Numbered from the stretch's first letter, positions 1-7,937 are shown. The stretch is DNA of 9,587 bases from an uncultured bacterium (GCA_905214825.1 CAJMNV010000074.1:1-9587), one strand, 5' to 3'. The notes: generated from the letters alone by a model not told the origin. A program made the numbers and translations.

Positions 1-2118
1 ATCGAACATGCAGTTTGTCAGCAAGAAAGTATTTTTGCTATGGATTTGGAAAAGGCAAAAAACAATCAAATGCCCATTGCAGAAGTACAAGATACCATAC
101 AAAATATTTTGCAACAAGATACAAAACAAAAACAATATCTGGAACAACAACAAAAAGAGGTAGATACACAGATAGCAACCATTGCTGTGCAAAAAAATAA
201 AGCACAAGAAATACAAAAAATAAAACAAGATTTGCAACAATTACAACAAACTATGCAACATTATGAAGCAGAAAAACAAAAACAATATGCCATATTGCAA
301 CAGCAAAAAGCAGATGAACCAAAAAGAAAAGAACTCGAGAAGCAAATCATAAAAGCCGAGAGTATAATGCCAAAATATAAAGAATTGGATATATTGCAAA
401 ATGATATTGCACAAAAAAGAGAGCAATACAAACAGTATAGGCAGCAAAAAAATAGTTTGGAAAAAGAATTACAAATATTGCAAGAAAATTTAACACAATG
501 CAAACAGCAAATAGAAGAAAAAGCAGATATGGCAATACAATTTCATACACTACAACAAAAAAATGAAATGCTTTCGGAAAAATTGGAAAATTTAGAACAA
601 AATCAAACACAAAAACAAGGAATAGAACAACAATTACAAAAAACACAGTCACAATATCAAAAAATTTCGGAACAAGCACAAAATTGCCGCACAACATATC
701 ATATCAAATATAAACAATATTTAGATGAACAAGCAGGTATATTGGCACAAACATTGTCTTCTGGGCAAAGATGCCCCGTTTGTGGCTCCACAGAGCACCC
801 ACAGCCTGCAGCATTGGCAGAATATGCTCCAAAAAAAGAAGATGTTGAAAAAGCAAAAAAAGACATGGAGCAAATAGAGCAACAAGAAAAAAAGTTGAGC
901 GAACAATCTGCAGAACTTTTTGCACAATGCAAAGCCAAAACAGAAGCCATACAACAGATGTTGCAAAGTATATGGAAAAAAGAAATTGCAGTATGCGATT
1001 TGCAAAATGCATGTGAACAAATCAAACAAAAACACCAACAGTTACAAAAAGAGTTACAAAAAACGCAAGAACATATCCAACAGTATGAAAAATACAAAAA
1101 GGATATGGAAGATATGGAAAAAGAACAAAAACAAAAAAATGAAATGTATATACAAGTACAGAACGCAATGATTGCATTGGAAACAGAAGCAAAAGGTATG
1201 AAAGGCAATATAGAAAAATTGCAAAAAGAGTTGGAATATACAAGCGAAATAGAAGCAAAAGCCGATTTGGAACAAAAGAAAATCATATTGCAAAAAGAAA
1301 CAGAAATTGCAGAACAAACACAACAATATTATCAAGAAATTTTGGGTAATATCAAAGATTGCAGTGGACAAAGGAAAACATTGGAAAAACAGTTGCAATC
1401 TGAAAAAGCATTGGATATACAAGCGTTGCAGGCAGATGACAAAAAATGCAATGACATCAAAATGCAAATTAGAGAAAATATTTCCGCTTTGGACACCAGA
1501 ATGGTGCAAAACCAAAATGCATTGCAAGGTATCACACAAAATTTGTATATATTGCAACAGATAGAGCAAAAATGTATTTGGTTAAAAGCATTGTCAAAAA
1601 CCATGAATGGAGATATTCGTCAGCAAGAAAAAATTACTTTGGAAACATATATACAAATGACATATTTTGACCGTATTTTGGCAAGAGCAAATACAAAATT
1701 TATGGTGATGTCAAATGGGCAATATGAATTGAAACGCAGAACAGAAAATGCAAAAAGAGGACAAGTTGGTTTGGAATTGAATGTTGTTGACCATTATAAC
1801 GGGACAGAACGCAATATTCAAACGTTGTCAGGTGGGGAGTCATTTCAAGCGTCGCTGTCTTTGGCATTGGGACTTTCAGAAGAGATTCAAAATGTTTCCG
1901 GCGGTATTCAGTTAGATACGATGTTTATTGATGAAGGATTTGGTTCATTAGACGAAGAAGCATTGCAACAAGCTATTCGCATACTACAACAACTGTCTGA
2001 TGGCAATCGTTTGATTGGAATTATTTCTCATGTGGCAGAATTGAAAGAAAAAATAGAAAAGCAGATTGTAGTCAAAAAAGAAAAATATGGTGGTAGTTAT
2101 GTGCATATGATTTTTTGA
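1..2118 (+). CDS. sbcC: Nuclease SbcCD subunit C (SbcC), 5'-truncated by window edge
   Basis: SbcC is the Rad50-like ATPase of the SbcCD complex, which with the SbcD nuclease opens DNA hairpins and trims blocked double-strand ends. The frame is open from base 1, so the Met at base 40 is internal and the true start lies outside. Seen in order: a long Lys/Glu/Gln coiled coil; the zinc-hook CPVC at nt 772-783, within RCPVCGSTEHP; the returning coil to about nt 1620; then the C-terminal ABC half, with signature LSGGES (nt 1825-1842), Walker B MFIDEGFG (nt 1921-1944) and the switch histidine in IISHVAEL (nt 2029-2031). The Walker A half is missing. The returning arm is about 285 codons and about 257 codons precede the hook, so roughly 200 N-terminal codons are probably absent (inference from arm symmetry). 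sbcD would be expected just upstream. The coil is unusually glutamine-rich. Identification is firm. Confidence 0.95.
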   Translation: MEHAVCQQESIFAMDLEKAKNNQMPIAEVQDTIQNILQQDTKQKQYLEQQQKEVDTQIATIAVQKNKAQEIQKIKQDLQQLQQTMQHYEAEKQKQYAILQQQKADEPKRKELEKQIIKAESIMPKYKELDILQNDIAQKREQYKQYRQQKNSLEKELQILQENLTQCKQQIEEKADMAIQFHTLQQKNEMLSEKLENLEQNQTQKQGIEQQLQKTQSQYQKISEQAQNCRTTYHIKYKQYLDEQAGILAQTLSSGQRCPVCGSTEHPQPAALAEYAPKKEDVEKAKKDMEQIEQQEKKLSEQSAELFAQCKAKTEAIQQMLQSIWKKEIAVCDLQNACEQIKQKHQQLQKELQKTQEHIQQYEKYKKDMEDMEKEQKQKNEMYIQVQNAMIALETEAKGMKGNIEKLQKELEYTSEIEAKADLEQKKIILQKETEIAEQTQQYYQEILGNIKDCSGQRKTLEKQLQSEKALDIQALQADDKKCNDIKMQIRENISALDTRMVQNQNALQGITQNLYILQQIEQKCIWLKALSKTMNGDIRQQEKITLETYIQMTYFDRILARANTKFMVMSNGQYELKRRTENAKRGQVGLELNVVDHYNGTERNIQTLSGGESFQASLSLALGLSEEIQNVSGGIQLDTMFIDEGFGSLDEEALQQAIRILQQLSDGNRLIGIISHVAELKEKIEKQIVVKKEKYGGSYVHMIF

Positions 2119-2123
2119 TTGTA

Positions 2124-2175
2124 TAAAACAACAGAACTTCTGTCACAATAGAGTGGTAGAAGTCCTGTTGTTTTA
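2124..2175. terminator. Bidirectional hairpin terminator between sbcC and spoIVA
   Basis: The arms are 18 bases each (2124-2141 and 2158-2175) and pair at 17 of 18 positions around a 16-base loop. The stem base is AAAA on one side and TTTT on the other, so each strand ends the hairpin in a U-rich run; on the plus strand it continues into TCACTTTTATA. It begins 6 bases after the sbcC stop and ends 7 bases before the spoIVA stop codon, serving both convergent genes. Confidence 0.85.
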
Positions 2176-2181
2176 TCACTT

Positions 2182-3660
2182 TTATAATATGATACAAATC
2201 AAACCGCCACTGCCTTCGTTGACGATTTTTTGTAATGCTTCTTGTAATTTGATTTGTGCATCTTCTGGCATACGATAGATTTTGTTTTGCATACCGTCGT
2301 TAATCATGGAACTGAGTGTACGACCGAATATGTTCAAATCCCATATTTTTTCGGGGGCGGTTTCGTAATCTGCAATGAGATTTTCGATAAATTCATGTGA
2401 TTGTTCTTCATTGCCGATGATAGGGGAAACTTCTGTTTCCACATCTGCTTTTATCAAATGAATGGATTCACCTTTTGCTTTTAATTTGATGCCATAACGA
2501 TTGCCTTGTTTGAATACGGCAGGTTTTTCCAGTGTGATTTCTTCAAATGCAGGTGTGACAACGCCATATCCTTTGCGTTTGACATCGCCCAATGCACTAG
2601 AAATTTTGTCGTATTCTTTTTTGATTTCGGAAAGCATACGAATGGTTTCTACCAAAGAATAATCGTTTGCGATGGGTAAATCAACGGTTTCACTTAATAT
2701 ACGATAAAATAAGTCGTCATCAAATGTCAAGCCAATGTCAGCCGCACCTTCTCCTGGCAGTATCTTTTCCGTATAAATTTTTTTCAAACAAGCTTTGCCT
2801 TGCAATTCTGATGTCGCATTTGTAATGTCTTCCAAATAAGATGTTTTTGTCATGACATCTTTCAAAGCGGCAATCATTTCTTGTTTGAGCCAGTGGTCAT
2901 CTTCCAATGTTTCCACCCACGCAGGAAAATAAAACCGCATTTCTCGCATAGGAAAGCGATACAATATGCGTTCCAGTATTTTTTTGATGTCATCGCCTTT
3001 TAATTGTGCCACATTGACAGCAATGACAGGCACGGCATATTTTTGTTCCATTTCGATTTGTAATTTGCGTGTGGCTTCTTGATAGGGTGTTGCGGTATTC
3101 AAAAGCACAACAAATGGTTTGCCGATGTCTTTCAATTCTTGTATGACACGTTCTTCTGCTGGCAAATAATTTTCTCTTGCAAGTTCTGTGACACTGCCAT
3201 CGGTTGTTACCACAATGCCAACGGTGGAATGGTCTGTGATGACTTTTTTTGTGCCTGCTTCTGCGGCTTGCACAAATGGCATGGGTTGTTCTGACCAAGG
3301 GGTATGTACCATACGGGGGATTTCACCATCCATGTGCCCCTCTGCTTCTGGTACCAAATATCCAACACAATCAATCATACGCACACGAAAATCTATATTT
3401 TCCCCCAATGATAAAGACACAGCTTCATTTGGTACAAATTTTGGTTCTGTGGTCATGATGGTTTTACCAGAGGCAGATTGTGGTAGTTCATCTTTTGTTC
3501 GTTCTCGAATATGGGGATTTTCGATATTGGGTAATACCAATAAATCCATAAAACGTTTGATAAATGTAGATTTTCCTGTTCGTACAGGTCCGACAACACC
3601 AATATAAATATCACCACCTGTGCGTTCGGCAATATCTTGATAGATATTATAATTTTCCAT
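2182..3660 (-). CDS. spoIVA: Stage IV sporulation protein A, spore coat morphogenetic ATPase
   Basis: SpoIVA is made in the mother cell, is anchored on the forespore surface by SpoVM, and polymerises with ATP hydrolysis to form the basement layer of the spore coat. The protein is 492 residues, the same length as the Bacillus subtilis protein. Visible motifs are Walker A GPVRTGKS (residues 24-31), the threonine stretch TIMTTEPKF (67-75), which contains the threonines at 70/71 described as sensors in B. subtilis, and Asp97 in RMIDCVGY as the Walker B position. The C-terminus GSGGLICIIL is family-typical. The ATG start is supported by AGAAAGGA at 3671-3678, 10 bases upstream. It is convergent with sbcC and divergent from the chemoreceptor, so it is probably transcribed alone, under the candidate sigma-E promoter upstream. 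This gene is the main evidence that the host forms endospores. No frameshift or missing motif was seen. Confidence 0.97.
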   Translation of the reverse strand: MENYNIYQDIAERTGGDIYIGVVGPVRTGKSTFIKRFMDLLVLPNIENPHIRERTKDELPQSASGKTIMTTEPKFVPNEAVSLSLGENIDFRVRMIDCVGYLVPEAEGHMDGEIPRMVHTPWSEQPMPFVQAAEAGTKKVITDHSTVGIVVTTDGSVTELARENYLPAEERVIQELKDIGKPFVVLLNTATPYQEATRKLQIEMEQKYAVPVIAVNVAQLKGDDIKKILERILYRFPMREMRFYFPAWVETLEDDHWLKQEMIAALKDVMTKTSYLEDITNATSELQGKACLKKIYTEKILPGEGAADIGLTFDDDLFYRILSETVDLPIANDYSLVETIRMLSEIKKEYDKISSALGDVKRKGYGVVTPAFEEITLEKPAVFKQGNRYGIKLKAKGESIHLIKADVETEVSPIIGNEEQSHEFIENLIADYETAPEKIWDLNIFGRTLSSMINDGMQNKIYRMPEDAQIKLQEALQKIVNEGSGGLICIIL

Positions 3661-3696
3661 AGAGCATACGTCCTTTCTTAAAATGGATATATATTA

Positions 3697-3724
3697 AATG
3701 TATGGATACAATTTTTAAAATAGA
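3697..3724 (-). promoter_or_regulatory. Candidate sigma-E promoter of spoIVA
   Basis: Read on the minus strand, CATACATT (3704 down to 3697) is a full match to the sigma-E -10 consensus CATACAnT. The -35 candidate TCTATTTT (3724-3717) lies 12-13 bases upstream and matches only weakly. The predicted transcript would start near 3690, about 30 bases before the ATG. Sigma-E control of spoIVA is established in B. subtilis; that this site does the job here is inference. Confidence 0.55.
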
Positions 3725-3827
3725 ACTTCTGATGTTTATGTATGTAAAAATATTTTGTAAAATTTATGTAAGATTTTGAAAAAATTAAAATTATATTACT
3801 GTGTTTTATAGATTTTTGTTGAAATAC

Positions 3828-3856
3828 TCGACATTTTTGTATAAATATGTTAGTAT
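3828..3856 (+). promoter_or_regulatory. Possible sigma-A promoter of the chemoreceptor gene
   Basis: TCGACA (3828-3833) and TAGTAT (3851-3856) are separated by 17 bases and match the sigma-A consensus at 5 of 6 and 4 of 6 positions. The region is very AT-rich, so chance matches are likely; TTGAAA at 3819-3824 with TAAATA 17 bases on is an alternative. A motility sigma-D site would be expected for a chemotaxis gene, but no convincing one was seen. The rest of the 253-base gap from 3661 to 3913 holds only the spoIVA promoter and AT-rich DNA. Confidence 0.35.
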
Positions 3857-3913
3857 ATGATACATATGGATATATAATTTGATAAAAATATATATAATGG
3901 AGGGGGAGAAGTT

Positions 3914-5557
3914 ATGAAGAAGGGAATAAAACGTTCGGTTATGTTGCGTTTACTTTCCATATTGCTTGCTTTGCTTGCTTTAGCAGCTTGTTTTTATGTT
4001 TCACTTTTGAGAGTATATCGTGAAAACAAAGAAATGCTACATGCACAAGAAATGCATGTAACTGCCATTGATGGAAAACGTGCACATTATGAATGGGCTG
4101 AAAATTTGGTATCAGCCATTGGCATTGATTCAAATTTTACAGGGGCATTAGATGACACAAGTTGTGCATTGGGTAAATGGCTGCACAATCCTGAAAATGT
4201 AAATAATCCGAAAATTCAGGATTTGATACAGAAAATTTTGCCTGCACATCAAACAGTGCACGATACAGCAAAGAAAATTTTTTCGGATGATGTTTCTTAT
4301 GAACAACAAAGAAGTATTTATTTGAATGAAACAAAACCTGCAATAGCGAATTTGGTTTCATTGTTAGATGAGTTGGTTGCAATTACCAACACAGAAGTGA
4401 ACATTGCAAAAGAAAACATGGAAAGCACGATGCTGATGTCATTTATTGTGTTGAGTGTATTAATCATATTTGCATTGATTTGTTATGCCAACGTAATGCG
4501 TTATACAACAGCACATATTGTCAATCCGATATTGGAGATTGAACAAGGTTGTAAAAGATTACAACAGGGGGAATTGGGATTTGAAATTGATACCCATACA
4601 CAAGATGAAATTGGTACATTGGCAGATTCTTTGAATGATTCCATTGCAGAATTAAATAAATATGTTACAGAAATTGGCAATGTTTTGAGACAATTTGCCT
4701 CTGGTGACTTTACTGCCCAATGCGAAGTTGCATTCCGTGGTGATTTTGTCCAAATCAAAGAATTTTTTGATGAAATGCAAAGTTCTCTTTCCACAGCATT
4801 CCACAGAATTGATGAAAGTGCAAATGTTGTGTTGACTGTGTCAACACAAGTGTCAGAAAATACACAAAGTATGGCACAAGCAGCAAGTACACAATCTTCT
4901 ACCATAACACAATTATCTGACAGAATTGTGTCTGTGTTGGATATGGTGAAACTGGGGGCAGATAATGCAACACAAGTCAGTGCTGCGGCAGCATTGGTTG
5001 GAAATGATATGCAAAAAAGTACATACAAAATGGCAGAGCTTGTGGACGCTATGGCAGAAATGAATAAAAGTTCAGAAGAAATTGGTAAAATTATCAAAAC
5101 CATTGAAGATATTGCATTCCAAACCAATATTTTGGCATTGAATGCCGCTGTGGAAGCAGCAAGAGCAGGTACAGCAGGAAAAGGGTTTGCTGTGGTTGCT
5201 GACGAAGTACGAAACTTGGCATCTAAAACATCAGAAGCTTCTCACAATACCAATATATTGATTTCTCGTTCCATTGAAACTGTGACAAAAAGCAATACCA
5301 TGGTGCAAGAGTTGGTGGAATTTATCAATAAAACAGAACAAAATGCACAACAAGCTGTTTCTGCGATTGATGTGGTTTCTCAAAACGCAAAAATGCAAGT
5401 GGAAGAATTGCAGCAATTACAAAATGGAGTGGAAAATATTAGCCAGATTGTACAATCCAGTGCAGGTGCCACAGAAGAAAATGCATCTGCGAGTGAAGAA
5501 TTGGCAGGCATGGCACATGATTTGAAAATAATGATGGGGAAATTTCGCGTACGTTAA
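3914..5557 (+). CDS. Methyl-accepting chemotaxis protein with CZB-like extracellular sensor domain
   Basis: Transmembrane chemoreceptor of 547 residues that would signal to CheA/CheW. Order: short basic N-terminus; membrane helix 1 (about 10-32); external region (about 33-171); membrane helix 2 (about 172-193); HAMP (about 196-250); a second HAMP-like segment (about 250-297); cytoplasmic coiled-coil signalling domain with the conserved hairpin tip around 397-442 (EDIAFQTNILALNAAVEAA, then GKGFAVVADEVRNLASKTSEA). The external region contains H58-x2-W61, C84-x-L-G-x-W89 and H112-x3-H116, the pattern of the chemoreceptor zinc-binding (CZB) family, where three His and one Cys hold zinc. There is no C-terminal CheR-docking pentapeptide; the end is MGKFRVR. 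The start is supported by the strong GGAGGGGG at 3899-3906. The gene stands alone with no che neighbours. The receptor family is certain; the CZB assignment rests on the spaced residues, and the ligand is unknown. Confidence 0.95.
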   Translation: MKKGIKRSVMLRLLSILLALLALAACFYVSLLRVYRENKEMLHAQEMHVTAIDGKRAHYEWAENLVSAIGIDSNFTGALDDTSCALGKWLHNPENVNNPKIQDLIQKILPAHQTVHDTAKKIFSDDVSYEQQRSIYLNETKPAIANLVSLLDELVAITNTEVNIAKENMESTMLMSFIVLSVLIIFALICYANVMRYTTAHIVNPILEIEQGCKRLQQGELGFEIDTHTQDEIGTLADSLNDSIAELNKYVTEIGNVLRQFASGDFTAQCEVAFRGDFVQIKEFFDEMQSSLSTAFHRIDESANVVLTVSTQVSENTQSMAQAASTQSSTITQLSDRIVSVLDMVKLGADNATQVSAAAALVGNDMQKSTYKMAELVDAMAEMNKSSEEIGKIIKTIEDIAFQTNILALNAAVEAARAGTAGKGFAVVADEVRNLASKTSEASHNTNILISRSIETVTKSNTMVQELVEFINKTEQNAQQAVSAIDVVSQNAKMQVEELQQLQNGVENISQIVQSSAGATEENASASEELAGMAHDLKIMMGKFRVR

Positions 5558-5605
5558 AAGAATGAAAAAAGAACTTTTTTAAAACAAGTTTTTGTAAAAA
5601 GTAAA

Positions 5606-5634
5606 AGAGAGGAGAAGTGGGTGTTCTCCTCTCT
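5606..5634. terminator. Stem-loop downstream of the chemoreceptor gene, probable terminator
   Basis: A perfect 11-bp stem, AGAGAGGAGAA with TTCTCCTCTCT, closes a 7-base loop. On the plus strand the stem is followed by AAAATTTTG rather than an immediate U-run, so it is not a textbook intrinsic terminator; on the minus strand it is followed by TTTTACTTTTTAC, but no minus-strand gene ends here. Most likely it forms the 3' end of the chemoreceptor mRNA. The 48 bases before it hold weak nested A/T hairpins. Confidence 0.6.
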
Positions 5635-5679
5635 AAAATTTTGTCTGTATCATCAAAAATGGTAATTAGGTAGTTTGAC

Positions 5680-5707
5680 TTGACAAATTTTTTGGTTATG
5701 GTATTCT
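5680..5707 (+). promoter_or_regulatory. Sigma-A promoter of asnA with extended -10
   Basis: TTGACA (5680-5685) is a perfect -35 box. It is followed after 16 bases by TATTCT (5702-5707), which is preceded by TG-G, an extended -10 element. Transcription would start near 5714, leaving about 37 bases before the ATG. That is too short for a T-box or other large leader riboswitch. Confidence 0.7.
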
Positions 5708-5750
5708 ATAAAATAAACGATTTAGGTATCGGAATGGGAGGTTTTCATAT

Positions 5751-6758
5751 ATGAGTAAGACATATATTCCAGAAGGTTATCAATCTGTATTGACATTGTA
5801 TGAAACACAAAATGCCATTGGCATTATACACAATACATTTGAAGAACATCTTTCGCAAACATTGAATTTAAGAAGGGTTTCTGCTCCTTTATTTGTAGAC
5901 CCTGCCACAGGATTGAATGATAATTTAAACGGTGTGGAACGTCCCGTTAGTTTTGAAATTCCTGCAACAGGCGTGAATGCAGAAGTGGTGCATTCTTTGG
6001 CAAAATGGAAAAGAATGGCGTTATATCGTTATGATTTTTATCCCGGCAAAGGTTTGTATACCAATATGAATGCCATTCGTCGTGATGAAACATTGGATAA
6101 TTTACATTCTATTTATGTTGACCAATGGGATTGGGAAAAAGTAATTACACCAGAAAAAAGAAATTTACAAGAATTGAAATTTACAGTACAAGGGATTGTT
6201 ATCAGCATTTGTGATACATTGGAAGTATTGAAGAAAAAATACCATCGTATCAAAACAGAATTGTGTAGAGAAGTGACTTTTATTACATCACAAGAATTAG
6301 AAGATAGATACCCAGATTTGACAGCAAAAGAAAGAGAAGATGCGATTACAAAAGAGTATAAAACGGTATTTATCATGCAAATCGGTGATACATTGCGTTC
6401 TGGAAAACCACATGATGGACGTGCACCAGATTATGATGATTGGACATTAAATGGAGATTTGTTGTTCTATAACCCTGTATTAGACCATGCATTTGAAATT
6501 TCTTCTATGGGTATTCGTGTAGATGCAGTTTCATTAGACCGTCAGTTGACAAAAGCAAATTGCGATGACAGAAGAACATTGCCATATCATAAAATGCTTT
6601 TGGAAGGAAAATTGCCTTGCACTATTGGCGGCGGCATTGGACAGTCTCGTTTGTGTATGCTTCTGCTTGGAAAAGCACATATTGGCGAAGTACAATCTTC
6701 TATATGGGACGCTGAAACATTTGAAGTGTGTGATGCGGCTGGCGTAACATTGTTATAA
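5751..6758 (+). CDS. asnA: Aspartate--ammonia ligase (asparagine synthetase A)
   Basis: AsnA makes asparagine from aspartate, ammonia and ATP in the cytoplasm, releasing AMP and pyrophosphate; unlike AsnB it does not use glutamine. The 335-residue protein is full length for the family and has the class II aminoacyl-tRNA-synthetase fold. Visible family blocks are the N-terminal RRVSAPLFVDPATGLND (41-57), ERPVSFEI (63-70), MNAIRRDE (106-113), the HSIYVDQWDWEK region (119-130), and the glycine-rich motif 3-like ATP-binding block GGGIGQSRLCMLLL (293-306). The C-terminus VQSSIWD is also typical. The start is supported by GGGAGG at 5736-5741. It appears to be a single-gene unit with its own promoter and a strong terminator. 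No odd features. Confidence 0.97.
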   Translation: MSKTYIPEGYQSVLTLYETQNAIGIIHNTFEEHLSQTLNLRRVSAPLFVDPATGLNDNLNGVERPVSFEIPATGVNAEVVHSLAKWKRMALYRYDFYPGKGLYTNMNAIRRDETLDNLHSIYVDQWDWEKVITPEKRNLQELKFTVQGIVISICDTLEVLKKKYHRIKTELCREVTFITSQELEDRYPDLTAKEREDAITKEYKTVFIMQIGDTLRSGKPHDGRAPDYDDWTLNGDLLFYNPVLDHAFEISSMGIRVDAVSLDRQLTKANCDDRRTLPYHKMLLEGKLPCTIGGGIGQSRLCMLLLGKAHIGEVQSSIWDAETFEVCDAAGVTLL

Positions 6759-6765
6759 AGCGAAT

Positions 6766-6799
6766 AAAAAAGAAAGCAATATAAATTGCTTTCTTTTTT
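6766..6799. terminator. Strong intrinsic terminator of asnA, usable from both strands
   Basis: A perfect 15-bp stem (6766-6780 with 6785-6799, core GAAAGCAAT/ATTGCTTTC) has a 4-base ATAA loop and ends in six U residues. It starts 7 bases after the asnA stop. On the minus strand it also ends in six Ts, so it can terminate transcripts of the convergent yeiH gene. Confidence 0.9.
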
Positions 6800-6817
6800 G
6801 TACCATCATGATGGTAC
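6800..6817. repeat. 18-bp perfect palindrome between asnA and yeiH
   Basis: GTACCATCATGATGGTAC at this position is identical to its own reverse complement. It directly abuts the asnA terminator and is followed on the plus strand by TTTTATAT. It may fold as a second hairpin (6-bp stem, 6-base loop) that backs up termination, or it may be a protein binding site. Only the sequence symmetry is certain. Confidence 0.8.
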
Positions 6818-6835
6818 TTTTATATAGGATAGGGA

Positions 6836-7867
6836 TTAGTGTAAACCAAGCATATGTTGCATTGCAATGCTGACAAAGGAAATTGCAATCCAACAACAGA
6901 AACCCATGAAAATTGGTTTTCCACCAGATTTCACCAATTTTACAATATTGGTATTCAGACCGATAGCAGCCATTGCCATAACGATAAAGAATTTAGACAA
7001 TGTTTTGAAAGGTGTGAAAACAGAAGCATCTACGCCATTCATTGTGCATACGGTTGTAATGATGGAGGCAAGTACAAAAAACAGTATGAAAAATGGGAAT
7101 ATTTTTTTCAAACTATAATTGCTTTCCCCGTGTGCCGCAGCAGATTGTTTCATTTTGCGTGTATTCCAGAAAGCAAGTACCAATGTAATTGGAATAATTG
7201 CCAATGTTCTTGTCAATTTTACAATGGTTGCAATATCCAATGTGTTTGCACCAGGGTGCATACCGTCCCAAGCAGAAGCAGCTGCAGTTACAGAAGAAGT
7301 ATCGTTGACTGCTGTACCAGCAAACAAACCAAACCCTTCGTTGGTAAAACCGATAACATTGCCCAAAGAGGGAAATATCAAAGCTGCCAATACATTGAAT
7401 AAGAATATAACGGAGATTGCTTGTGCAATTTCTTCGTCATTGGCATTGATCACAGGGGCTGTTGCGGCGATGGCAGAACCACCACAAATGGAAGAACCAA
7501 CACCCACCAAAACAGAAATATTGCTTGGTATTTTCATAATACGATATAAAACATAAGATACAATCAATGATGTTGCAATGGTGGATACAATAATGGGCAA
7601 TGATGTTGCACCGACTTGTGCAATTTCAGATAAATTCAAACCAAAACCCAATAATATAACAGCATATTGCAATATTTTTTTAGATGTGTATGTAATACCT
7701 GGTTGCAAGCTACCTTTTTGCTTTAAGAATAATGTGATAATCATACCAGCTAATATTGCAAATACAGGGGCACCGATTACAGGCATTTGTTTACCCAAAA
7801 GCCAGCAAGGAATTGCAATTACCAGACATAGTAATAAGCCTGATATTTTTTCTGTTACGTTTGTCAT
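6836..7867 (-). CDS. yeiH: YeiH/UPF0324-family integral membrane protein, putative sulfate/sulfite exporter
   Basis: A 343-residue hydrophobic protein with about ten membrane segments, full length for the family (Pfam Cons_hypoth698). Family annotation is putative sulfate exporter; direct transport evidence is limited, so the substrate is uncertain. Characteristic features are the LLGFGLNLSEI segment (72-82), the small-residue re-entrant-like GVGSSICGGSAIAATAPVI (122-140), the acidic NANDEEIAQA (141-150) and AGTAVNDTSSVTAAA (183-197), and in the last third the repeat-like AAIGLNTNIVKL (300-311). The ATG start is backed by a near-perfect AGGAGGAG at 7873-7880. The next gene upstream on the same strand encodes a LysR regulator; in E. 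coli yeiH also sits beside a LysR gene (yeiE), though divergently. No genes for sulfate reduction or cysteine synthesis are in the window. Confidence 0.9.
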   Translation of the reverse strand: MTNVTEKISGLLLCLVIAIPCWLLGKQMPVIGAPVFAILAGMIITLFLKQKGSLQPGITYTSKKILQYAVILLGFGLNLSEIAQVGATSLPIIVSTIATSLIVSYVLYRIMKIPSNISVLVGVGSSICGGSAIAATAPVINANDEEIAQAISVIFLFNVLAALIFPSLGNVIGFTNEGFGLFAGTAVNDTSSVTAAASAWDGMHPGANTLDIATIVKLTRTLAIIPITLVLAFWNTRKMKQSAAAHGESNYSLKKIFPFFILFFVLASIITTVCTMNGVDASVFTPFKTLSKFFIVMAMAAIGLNTNIVKLVKSGGKPIFMGFCCWIAISFVSIAMQHMLGLH

Positions 7868-7907
7868 TTTTTCTCCTCCTCATATAGTCATTTGTTTATT
7901 TTTTATC

Positions 7908-7937
7908 ATTGTACTATATTTTAATATAAAAGAAAAA
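7908..7937 (-). promoter_or_regulatory. Candidate yeiH promoter
   Basis: On the minus strand TACAAT (7913-7908) matches the -10 consensus at 5 of 6. The -35 position 18 bases upstream holds only TTTTTC (7937-7932), a weak match, as is common for promoters that need an activator. Transcription would start near 7901, about 34 bases before the ATG. Confidence 0.4.

Noticed and set aside
699..1286. A 195-codon minus-strand open frame (and several shorter ones) opposite sbcC
   Set aside because: It is the antisense shadow of the A-rich sbcC coil: its Phe/Cys/Ser-rich translation mirrors CAA/AAA codons, it lacks a ribosome site, and sbcC is conserved in the other frame.
3188..3607. A 139-codon plus-strand open frame opposite the N-terminal half of spoIVA
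   Set aside because: spoIVA is highly conserved and complete on the minus strand; this frame has no initiation signal or family resemblance.
3722..3731. Ten-base sequence AGAACTTCTG shared with the sbcC-spoIVA terminator arm
   Set aside because: It has no paired arm here and no similarity beyond ten bases, so it is most likely coincidence.
3980..3991. Lipobox-like LAAC in the first membrane helix of the chemoreceptor (Cys26)
   Set aside because: The hydrophobic stretch continues past the cysteine, and a chemoreceptor needs this helix as a membrane anchor; the match is probably chance.
5708..5750. Possible T-box or asparagine-responsive leader before asnA
   Set aside because: asnA is T-box regulated in some Gram-positives, but the predicted leader is only about 37 bases and no T-box sequence or antiterminator is present.
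7119..7556. A 145-codon plus-strand open frame opposite yeiH
   Set aside because: It is a frame shadow of the conserved membrane protein; no ribosome site, no recognisable domain, and adjacent plus-strand frames are equally open.
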